From Trebouxia sp. TZW2008 (taxonomy: Eukaryota > Chlorophyta > Trebouxiophyceae > Trebouxiales > Trebouxiaceae): a stretch of DNA of 64,000 bases. The notes under the pieces were generated by a model. That model ran no database searches. It saw only the letters and a list, made by a program, of their open reading frames with translations, and had not been told where the DNA came from. A program made the translations under genes and the position numbers. Within the stretch, counting starts at the first letter, position 1. Each line of letters starts with the position of its first letter. Shown here one piece after another: positions 53,332 to 62,652 of the stretch. The DNA lies in the NCBI GenBank assembly GCA_002118135.1, contig BDIU01000046.1, positions 6,577 through 70,576 on the forward strand, in the 5' to 3' direction.

Positions 53332-56184
53332 ATGAGCAGCACGGTCGCGTCTGCGAATACGCAAGCGCTCAGGCCACAGGTCGTGCGCGCGGCTGCAGGT
53401 CAAAAGGCTCACAACACTGTGCGGCTTGACTCTAGTTGCAACAGCTTGAGCAACCCGTACTTGGGTCGCCGTGCACTCAAAGTTCAAAAGTTTGGCCACT
53501 GCGGTCGACAGCGCCAGCTTGCTGTCGGCGAGCAAGCAGCATCCGGAGCACAAGCAGGTATTATAGCACACTTCCTGCTACTTTTCACTAACTACGCAAA
53601 CAGTCTGACAGTGATTTGATATGCAGCGCCTTTTCGGCGGCGCGGTCGCAAGTACACGGACAGCTTGTTGGACAACGTAGACTCCAAGCAGACTGGTGGT
53701 CAGAGGGAAAGGCAGCAGCCATTGCGCAACCAGTCACTTGCACAACCTGAACGTCAGCCCAAAAGGTCATCAGTGTTTACTTCATCTTCACCCTCATCTG
53801 ACAGCTCAGTAGCACGTCAGCCCAGCAGTGTAACAGAGCCCAGCAGCGCCAGCAACGGCAGCAATGTAACAGAGCCCAGCAACACAACAGGCAATGGTGT
53901 TGGCTGGGGCGAAAATGCTGCGCCTGACGACTGGGGTTGGGGCTTTGACAATCCCAACATTGCTGTAGCAACAGGCAGCTTCAAGGATGATTCACAAGGT
54001 GCTCGCAATGGCACTCAGTCTGACATGGCCAGCCAGCATGGAAACACAGAGCAGCCTGCAACTGCATCAGAAGACAGCAATCCCAATGCACCACAGCCAG
54101 ATGAAGACTGGGATGATCAACAGCCAGATGATGCTGATGATCCAGCTGATCGCAGCCCTGATGTTACCGCGCTCTCTCGTCGTGAAGCGGTATGCTGCCA
54201 GAATGAGCTTTGCTACCACATCCAGCCATTTTCCATTGAAATTTCAACATCATTTGCTGTTAAGTTCTGAGCTTAACACTCGCTTGGACTACACTCAACC
54301 TTGCTGTAGCATCTGGTGTCTTTCACTCAAGTGTCTAAGGTGCTGTTTGATGCTGGAGCAAAGCTGCAGCAACATCTTCACACGATGTAGTAAAGAACTC
54401 GCATGAGCTGCCAGTATATCATGGACTTGACGCGATCCTGGTCTGTATGTGCGGTCTGCACGTGCAGGAGTAGTCTTTGCAAGTCTATCCACCTGAGGAT
54501 TCGTACAAATTTTCTTAATGACCCCAGATGCTGCAGCAAAATATGCCACCATGAATCGACAACCTTGACATTGTTTTGTTCTGCACATGCAGGACCAATT
54601 GCTGAAGCTTTATCCACAGTCACAGCAGATCAAGTATTACAGTGGTGCTGCTGTGGATTTGGGAGTGCGATTGGGTACTGGCCTTGTCGCCACCATTGCT
54701 ACATCCAAGATTCCGCTGCTAGCCTCCTTGACTTTGAGTTACCCTCTGTGGTGGCCTGTCTATCAAGCTTTCTGGCAGAATCAAAAGCTGCGCAGCCAGT
54801 ACAGGTGCGTGCATTGCTGCTGAGCAATAGGGCTGTTAACGCTGCAACGTCCAGCTAGTACATGTAACTGTCATGATGGTTGTTGGTGACCATCTCTGCT
54901 CAGCACTGCCAGTCAGCAAACACAGCCACATTGCGTGCTGGGTCAGTTTGGCCTGAAAGGGCTGGCCAGTAACATGTTGGCCCATGTCATCAACCGCAAG
55001 CAGAGGGGTGACACCCTTTGCTCTTTGGGGTAGCGTGCTTGATTTGATAGCCATGTCTGCATGCATGGCTCTGCAGCATGCTGTGCTCAATGCAAACATG
55101 CGCAGCTGATCATCTCAATCTATACCTCATTGTTGCAGATATGTGGGCTTCTGGCAAACAAGCGTGCTGTCTGTAACCCTTCAGCAGCAGCCTGGGTTCC
55201 AAAACCGCGACACCTCCCAGCCTACCGTCAGCTTCCTGTTTGGTGATGAAAGCAGTGCAAGAACCCAAGTGGATGTTCCATACAATGACAGGTAAGGTTG
55301 CAGCTGCTCAGCTTGAATTGTGGCAACTGCTTTGTTCATGTCAGAACTGCTGCATGCACATCCGCAAGTCTCGCCCTGCTGTCAGGTTCCTGTTTGTTGA
55401 TGAGAGCAGTGCAAGAACTCAAGTGGATGTGCTGTACAACGACGGGTCAGTCTGCAGCTGCTGGGCACGTCAATATTTATGTTTGCGTGGAAGCTGCTGT
55501 GTGCAATTGAGCATGCCCAAAGCTCTGCCATAGGCTGACGAACTCAGTACGTCAGTCGCCATGCAGTCTCTTCCAGTATTTCCTCTTTTGTTGATGTTTT
55601 TCTCTTTACATTGTGACAAGGTCACTGGTGTGTGTGCAGATATCAGGATGTGTACAAAGGAGAGTCAGCTGAGCTGTTGCTGCTGTCCAACACACCAGAC
55701 TTCTCTTCTTTCAAGGTCAGTCTGCTTGTTCGCCATGCATGTCACATGACACAATCAGACGCATGTGTCGTCCAGTTTCCTGCTGTTGCATTTCAGGGCA
55801 AATAGTGTGTATGCTTCATTGTCACGCTGTTTGTGCTCTGTACCTCGCTCATGCATCAAGGATCCCCTCAACATTTTACAAAGTTTTGCTCATGCGCTAA
55901 CGATACTGTCTACTTTTGAGAGCTGAAGGTCCCTTGGGCATGAGAATATCTGCGATATCCCTAACCACACCTGAGCTGCTGCATATGCTGTACAATTCAC
56001 AGACCCTGCATGCTGTTGCAATCTTGCTTTGCTGCATATGCAGGCATTGAAAGAGGCTTATCTGCCTGAGTCTGGCATCTGGATAGCCAAGTATCCATTT
56101 CTTGATCGGGATGTGTTCTTGGACATCAGCCTTGACATAGCTAGGGAGCGCCAATCTGAGCAGCCAGCTCAATGGCCATCATGA
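53332..56184 (+). CDS. Putative plastid-targeted conserved membrane-associated protein of unknown function
   Basis: Six exons join with canonical GT-AG sites and consistent phase: 53332-53557, 53627-54189, 54593-54804, 55139-55291, 55640-55715 and 56044-56184, about 456 residues. The N-terminus (MSSTVASANTQALRPQVVRA) is rich in S/T/A/R and almost free of acidic residues, like a plastid transit peptide. Exon 2 is low-complexity (S/Q/P/N/D-rich with GVGWGENAAPDDWGWGF). Exons 3-6 look like a conserved domain: KLYPQSQQIKYYSGAAVDLG, a hydrophobic segment (LGTGLVATIATSKIPLLASL), SLTLSYPLWWPVYQAFWQN, YVGFWQTSVLSVT, KGESAELLLLSNTPDFSSF and YLPESGIWIAKYPFLDRDVF. I recall similar uncharacterised plant chloroplast proteins but cannot name a function. 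A duplicated exon part is at 55386-55445. Confidence 0.72.
55225..55450 (+). repeat. Duplicated exon part in the plastid-protein gene; copy is an in-frame 60-nt cassette
   Basis: The end of exon 4 (SFLFGDESSARTQVDVPYND) recurs 154 bp downstream as RFLFVDESSARTQVDVLYND with about 88 percent identity. The copy has an acceptor (GTCAG before 55386) and a donor (GACGG/GTCAGT at 55445). Its 60 nt start and end in the same phase as the flanking exons, so it could be included without frame change. Confidence 0.88.
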
Positions 56185-57064
56185 CATGATGTCAATGCAG
56201 TATCCATCATGCTGAACGTTTATGCTTTGTTGGTGATCTGAAAGTTAACTGCCGACACCACACTGATGAGCAAGCCTCGGACAATTGCTAAGATCACATT
56301 TCGTAGCAAGACTCATGCATTTGAGCCGCAAGGAGATTGTTGGTCCAACTTTCACATGCCGAACATGTCTGGGCAAAACCAAGTCACGTAATGCGACTGA
56401 CGTTCAGACCAATCCGGACATAATCTGATGGGTCAAAAGTGTGGCTGCGCAACTGCAGCAAAAATTGTTCTCTTCCAGTGAGTTGTCAGCTGTAGCATGT
56501 CTAGCACTGCTGCAGCCAAGTCTGTGCAGAGTTGCTTTGGTTTTGCTGTCGGCAAGACCTTTGCATGTCACGTATACTGTTATCACTTTCCTAGTTGGCC
56601 TTAAAGTACTGACTTTGCCCTATTGCAGTTGCAAGCTGTGAAAAGACTGATGACGTCCTGATCAACTCCTTTGTCGCTTTATGCACTATTGTGGAATGCT
56701 GGCACTTTTGTAAGATGCTGGCATGTCTGCTTACACGCGCATCATTTCCAGCCTTGCTGCAATCATTTGTAGCGAGATCTTGGCACATTTCGAGACTTGC
56801 TGCAGATTGACCCTTACTCGAACATGCTTGCATGAGGGTGGCACTACTTGTGAATGTGACAAGCAGGCTGCACTCAGGCAATCAACAGAGCCTGCTGCAA
56901 TGCATTCAGTCACTGTGACTTCACTTGTATCAAGGCAGCCGAGGTTCAGCTGCAATACTGACACAGTACACAGAAATCTGGGCTTTTGTACCAGATTGAC
57001 AGCAGCGTCTGCAGCCAGTCGATGGAGGTGGAAACCAGCGGTGCTTGTACTGTGGCAGCACAAC
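56185..57064. other. Convergent intergenic region
   Basis: About 880 bp between two converging stops, holding two 3' UTRs. Open frames of 60-160 codons on the minus strand (up to 57231) overlap the UGT 3' end and lack motifs. No gene or repeat was recognised. Confidence 0.4.
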
Positions 57065-60000
57065 TCAGGCTGACTTGGCATGTTGTGAAGCCAAGATTTG
57101 CCGCAGCCACCGTACACCCTTTCTGCCAACAAACACCAACAGGGCTCCAACCAGAGATATGACTGTGAGGCCAATGCAGGCCAGGAACAGGAACACATCA
57201 TATGAGCTGTGCTGAAACCAGTTGAGATCATCCCTCAATGGCTGCAAATGCCTTGATCCCTTTGTCCATGCTGCGTGTTCCAGTGCATCTGCACAAAAGT
57301 CAACAAGCCACTCAGACTGCTGATGTGCATTGGCATCTGTGAGCAGTGCGGCAATGAGATGCAGGGCCAGGGGCATGCTGACCTGCAGAGTTGGATTCAA
57401 TGTGACATTGATGTATGTGACATTGATGTACATGACATTGATGTATGTGACATTGATGTACGTGACATTGATGTATATGACATTGATGGATGTGGCATGC
57501 GGCAGCAGGCATGGTCAGACTTGATTAAGCAAAGCTGTGATTGCAGCACCAAAGACAAGGCAGCTTTCAATGCAGATAGATCGGCCAGTGTGACAACTTG
57601 TGCCAACTGCAGATAGCATCTATGCTGCGCGCAGTCATTGCAGACCTAGAGTGGGGCAAGAGGGTTGACATGCAGTCCACTCATTGACATGCTGTGAGCA
57701 ATCTGGAGATGCGATGCAAGCAGTCAAAGCTGAAGTACACCAGCATTGGCAGTGAAGTTTGCTCTCATGAGCAGGTTTACTTACCAGCAGGCAAAGATCT
57801 TGCACAGCAGCATGCTTGCTGGTTGCAGATGCAAACTGTGTCAAGCAGTCCCCTCAATGGCATGCTGTGCACAAACAGGAAATATGCAACAGAAGCTGAA
57901 CTGCACCAGCACTGGCATTGAGACCTTCTGCTGTGATCATGTTTGCTTACCAGCAGCAACTTCAGCAGCGCTCAGTCTGTGCGCACGCATCAGACTTGAA
58001 ATCTTGGCGGCATTATCACTGAAGCTGGGCTCAATCAGGATCCTCTTGATTGCCCCTTCAAGGTCTTTGGCAAGGGTATTCAGCTTCTTGACGCTCACAG
58101 ACAGACCAAAACCCCGCTCTTCAGCACGTGCCACATTGTCTGGCTGCTCGGCAAACAAAGGCATACCAACTATTGGTGTACCATGATAGGAAGCCTGCAA
58201 CCACATTACAGATCAAAGCAAGCTCATGCAAACAGAAATAGACACATTCAGCTGCTGTGAATTAAGCGTCTGTGCGTCCCAGTAATCTTGTCTGGGCTTC
58301 TCTTGTAGCTCCCAAGCCAACGCAACAAAGCATCCCAACAGTGTTGCTGTACAGGTAAGCAACAGTAGCAGACAATGCTACGTGCAGGCATTTGAATGTA
58401 CCAAGGGACACGATTGTTGCCCTTGCTGTGCCTACAACACCCTTAGCATTAAACTGGCTTTCAGAAAACCATGCATTCTGATGTTGCTGCTGCAGCTCAT
58501 TTGAATGCAGAGGCAATGCCACTTGATGTTCAACCTTTACATGCAACTGCATCTTCAGACGGTTGCAGGAGCCCTGGACAGATTCACAGGATTCCTTCTG
58601 CAATTTTGTGCTGACTGCTCACTTACATGCAGTCCTGACTCATCTCGTTAACCCTGGCAGCAGGGAGATATGGCTCTTGTCTATATCATTGGGAGCTGTT
58701 GCATGCATGTTTTTCAGAACAGCTTTTCAAATTCTGAACTCCTTTGACTTGCTACCACAATGTCTTGTTATTTGCCTGGTCATATGCAATGCTTCATTAG
58801 TCCCAGACGAGAACAGGGGGTCACAGACAATCACCATACCTCATTGAAGCTGTTGCTGCCGCACTGCGTGAAGAAGACCTTGACATTGGGGTGGCCTAGC
58901 AGGTCATTCTGGGGTGCCCACTTGACAATCCTGACATTGCTGCCCACAGACAGCTGGCTACTGTTCAGCTGTATGACATCAGACTCTGCCAGCTTCCAGA
59001 TCACTTTGGTTGGGGCAATTGCAGACAGCCCCTGTGCAATGGCCTTCAGCTCTGCTGCCTCTGCAGAAACAGCAGCAGCAATCAATGGAAGCAGTCTTCA
59101 CCACTAGGCATCATGTTGCAAGCCTGTGTGAGCAGAAGCAGCTCAGAATTGCTGCCTCTGCAGAAGCAGCAACAGCATTGAGAAATACACTGTAGTAATG
59201 TCAAATGCAGGCATGACAACAAAGCTGCAATTCAGCCTTGTGCAGCGTGAGCAAAGAGTGTTGGCCTCATCATGGGTGCATCCTTTCAGGCCAGTTTGTA
59301 TGCAAGGCACATGGGCAGCTTAATGAAGAGCACGACGATGCCCTGGCCACCTGAGATGGCGGTGACCCCAACGAGGGGTACACAAACCCAGCATCACCCA
59401 AATGGGCAATTACAGTCTGCTCACCTGGAATGGCTGTGACCCCCAATGAAGTGTACACAACCCCAGCATCAATCAAAAGCACAGTACAAATCAAATCTGC
59501 TCAACTGGGATGGCGTCAAACTCCAGTGAAGTGCACAAGCACAGCCTCAGATGAAAAGCACAACCAAAGTCTGCTCACCTGGGATGGCTGTGACACCCAA
59601 CGATGCAAACACAACCCCAGCGTCCCCAGCTGACTGCACAAACGCCTCCAGATCTGAGGGGAGGGCCTTGGCAGGAGCTGCAGTGATGGGCCCTACGCTG
59701 ACTAGATGTGGTGACATAGGCTCAGCAGGTGTGATGGCCCAGTCAGATGGAAACAGCACAAGCGGGGCTTGCCGGTTTGACTTTTTGTAGGAGTAAGGAG
59801 GGATGTCAAAACGCTGCCTGCACGTGCAATAAAACATTTCAGTGGCACTGCTGCAAGGCTCATCAGTCATGACTTCACAGCGGCACGACAAACCCATATG
59901 GATCAACACGAACACAGCACCTCAAGCCATCATTGCTTGACCAGCCATCATTGCATGACAAGCATATGCTGCATTTAAGCTGCAGGCAAGGGCAATGGCA

Positions 60001-61942
60001 CGCAGAGAAACAGCTAGCCATATGAGTGCACATGTACATGTGCTCAAAAAGTGAGAGGTTGGCATCTTACCAGATTGTCTTGTCCATCTGTGGCGCAATC
60101 ACATTGTCCCAGACGTAGATGTTCATCAAATGCCCAAAGTAGTTCTGCACCCTTTGTAAGAAGGTCTGCACGTTCACACATAAAGTAATCAGCCACGTAA
60201 CACTGCAGCAACTTCCACATACAGTTGCTGTGTAATTGTTGGAAGGTCTGCACATTCACACAAGAAGCTTTCAGCCATGCAACACTGCAGCAAGTTGCGC
60301 ATACATTTGCTGTGCAGTTAGAAGAAGGTCTGCACATTCACACCCAAAGCTTTCAGCCACGCAACACTGCAGCAAGTTCCACATACAGTTGCTGTGTAAG
60401 TACAGACCATGTGGCAGACTCAACATGGCAACACATCAAGCAGCATGTGACCTGGTAACAAGGTGATCCCTTGCACGCATCATGGAAGACGTGTGGCAGA
60501 TGCATGATGAAACGCCTAAACAGCATGGGCTGTGGCTGTGCTCACCGTGTCGCAGGGCAACAGTGTCCTTCCTTGCTTGCATCTCATTGCTTGCAGCATG
60601 CGAGATACGTGACATAGCCATGATGACGACACCTAAACAGGCGTGTGTGATGGCTGCACATGTGCTCACCATGTGACGGGGCAACAGGGTCATCCACTGA
60701 GGGACTGTTGAGGTAAGACTGGCCCCAGAACCATACAGGTGACCCCCCAGGGGTGCCAGCTGTCCAGGAATGAACAGCATGGCTTTTGGAATGCCTAGCT
60801 TGTCAGCTAGAGCTGCTCCACCAGCAAGGACAATGTCACACAACGCCAAGTCCGGCCCAAATTCCTGCAGAATGATATGAGCATTTTCCAGAATGTGCTG
60901 AGCGTTTGCAAAAGGTGCAAGTGTCAGTTGAGCCCTTCCAGGCATGGCTGCTATTGCTGCAATACTTATAGCAAGCATGATATGCCATAATTCACAGCAT
61001 GATACAAGTGTGTTATGTTTCAACATGACACAACATTCTGTGGCAATATGTGTACAGGTCCTGCTGACGGGGTACATGTTGTATTGGATTGACGGTGAAT
61101 CATGCATCTGACATTGAGGAACAATGAAAGTGGTGCAGCCTCGCAGCGTTGCCCTGGGTGTAGCAGCAAAGTGCAGCATTGTGATTTGAAGAAGGCACTA
61201 TGTCCACAGTCCGCATTGACATTCAGGACATTGACAGACATGACATGCGCATGCAGCGGCATGTTTGCAATAGCCCATGCAGCTAGTCTCCATGTGAGGG
61301 TGTGCACGGCCGAGCATTTACCAGGATCTTGTTGTGAACATCTGTGTTTTGCAGCAAAGGTATTGAGTGTGCGGGGAATCCAAAACTCTTCCTGATGCTG
61401 TCAAAGCCAACAGCACGCTGATTTTCGCGCACTTGCTGCCGAAGCCACATCTCATCTACATTTGAAGTATTATACGCAATGACGCTGACATTTGACAACG
61501 CTGTCAGGCCTGAACCCCATCTGCTGGCTCCCTCATCTGTCAAGATCACCTGCAGATATGCAGACTAGCGCGTTCAGCGACAAGGTGTTTTGCTTCAAGA
61601 CCGCAGAGGTACTTTGTTGCATGCGCGTGACCATCTGAGCAGGCGGCCAAGGACGCCAGCCGACCACGAACCTTGCTTCAAGCCGTATCACATGCAACTG
61701 CAGCGGGAGACAACGCAGCTCACCTGGACACGATGGCCTCGGCGAGACAGTTCAGTAATGATCACTTTTGCCTGAACGAAGTGTGATGAGACACTGCCGG
61801 GAAACACAACAAACTTGGCAGGCTCACTTCGTCCGTCTTGCGCCCGCTCGAGGACTGGGGTTTGCGTTTGAGCCGTGATAAGGGACAATGCGCTGAGACA
61901 CAGCCCAAGGCACGATAACATGGTGCAGAAGTGACGCATCAT
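57065..61942 (-). CDS. Membrane-anchored UDP-glycosyltransferase (animal UGT-like, GT1 family)
   Basis: Transfers a sugar from a UDP-sugar to a lipophilic acceptor. By analogy with animal UGTs it would sit in the ER with a lumenal catalytic domain. The start (MMRHFCTMLSCLGLCLSALS) is a signal peptide; the N-domain begins KFVVFPGSVSSHFVQAKVII (exon 1, 61942-61724). Further exons: VILTDEGASRWGSGLTALS (61549-61325), EFGPDLALCDIVLAGGAALA with KLGIPKAMLFIPGQLAPLGG (60870-60720), RVQNYFGHLMNIYVWDNVI (60155-60065), LVLFPSDWAITPAEPMSPHL with AGDAGVVFASLGVTAIP (59830-59580), VRIVKWAPQNDLLGHPNVKV with FFTQCGSNSFNEV (58990-58840) and ASYHGTPIVGMPLFAEQPDN (58195-57950). The W-x-P-Q-x-D-L-L-x-H-P ... H/Q-C-G-S-N-S ... 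E ... P-x-x-G-x-P-x-x-x-x-Q-x-x-N donor signature is recognisable (the usual H-x-G-x-N-S has Q-C-G). The last exon has LNWFQHSSYDVFLFLACIGL, one membrane helix and a basic tail ending HAKSA. Confidence 0.85.
57399..57500. repeat. 15-bp minisatellite, about six units
   Basis: GTGACATTGATGTAT/C-type units repeat every 15 bp. On the minus strand they would read (Y/H)INVT or (H)QCHI repeats depending on frame. They lie next to the acceptor of the last UGT exon, probably intronic. Confidence 0.85.
57670..57970 (-). repeat. Duplicated UGT exon end (offset about 166 bp)
   Basis: GTTTGCTTACCAGCAGCAAC at 57941 (exon end LSAAEVAAG with donor) recurs as GTTTACTTACCAGCAGGCAA at 57775. The sequence beyond also aligns (GCAGAAGCTGAACTGCACCA near 57885 against CAGTCAAAGCTGAAGTACAC near 57722). 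Confidence 0.75.
59040..59185 (-). repeat. Duplicated UGT exon start (offset 97 bp)
   Basis: TGCTGCCTCTGCAGAA, an exon start (AAELKAIAQG) with its CTGCAG acceptor at 59053, recurs at 59150 with the adjoining intron side (AGCAGCAxCAxCA). Confidence 0.7.
59340..59640 (-). repeat. UGT exon end repeated four times at 74-80 bp
   Basis: TGGCTGTGAC-type anchors lie at 59585, 59511, 59431 and 59357. The first is coding (AGDAGVVFASLGVTAIPG with donor CCCAG/GTGAGC). The copy at 59431 reads DAGVVYTSLGVTAIPG with an intact CCAG/GTGAGC donor, the one at 59357 DAGFVYPSLG, and the one at 59511 is frameshifted. Two to three potential donors compete. Confidence 0.88.
60150..60410 (-). repeat. UGT exon start repeated three to four times at 82 bp
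   Basis: AAGGTCTGCA anchors lie at 60161, 60243 and 60325 (82 and 82 bp), with a partial unit to about 60405. Each carries the acceptor side of the exon (GTGTGAAxGTGCAG) and the first codons VQTFLQR/VQTFQQL. Only the copy at 60161 continues into RVQNYFGHLMN. The others are 85-95 percent identical to each other, so this array is younger than most. Confidence 0.88.
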
Positions 61943-62652
61943 GCAGATCTGGCGAGCTACCGCGGAGTCACTACAGCTAGTTCGCTATTGCCCCCTTATT
62001 ATAAGGGCTCTCGGCAGTGGACCCGACGTCACACTGTTGCCGGTGTTGCAGCAGCTTTTAGAGACTCCCAATCAACCTCGCAACGTCACCTAACTATATG
62101 CTTCGGTATAAGGTCATCCTTACAGTGGTCCGGCTTGCGGTAAGGTGCATCGCTACAGGTAGAAGTGACATTACATAAAGTGCACATCAGATATCACATG
62201 TCCTCCCCGTGTTCACGATATCTGACTAATATTGAGGTCTCAATCACGTAACTGAATTGCCTTGTTGCGCAATGAACCTTGCCGCCTTGTCGGCCGCTGG
62301 TCGTGTGAGCACCGCAGGTTGTGTGACTGCATTACATTGCATGAGCAGCCTTAGCACAAACCTCGAATTGCATTGCACGCTCCTGTGACGTGACCTGATG
62401 TTTCGACCACAATGTCCTACATCTTAGGGCTTGTGTAAGCTCGAGCTTACGATTGCATCATTATTTGTCATAGCCTATGCTAACTTAGTAACACATAGGG
62501 TGCCATTATGATAAGAGCTCAAGCTATGACTGTGGAGCACACAATGCAGACATCAGACCAGCATCACAGGCACAACATAGTAATAAGCAACAGCAGCTGT
62601 TTCATGTAGATCTATTCGGTCAGAATCTTGCACAGCATTTGCCGATCAGTTG
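61943..62652. other. Intergenic region between UGT promoter and decarboxylase 3' end
   Basis: About 710 bp. The low end is the UGT 5' flank, rich in CpG. The high end holds the decarboxylase 3' UTR. No gene or repeat was recognised in between. Confidence 0.4.
61996..62003 (-). promoter_or_regulatory. Possible TATA box of the UGT gene
   Basis: On the minus strand TATAATAA lies about 54-61 bp upstream of the UGT start codon, at a distance compatible with a short 5' UTR. It sits in a partly palindromic CCCTTATTATAAGGG. Weak evidence. Confidence 0.3.

Noticed and set aside
57399..57500. Hexapeptide-repeat protein (INVTY/HQCHI repeats)
   Set aside because: It is a 15-bp minisatellite open in several frames on both strands, adjacent to a splice acceptor and most likely intronic.
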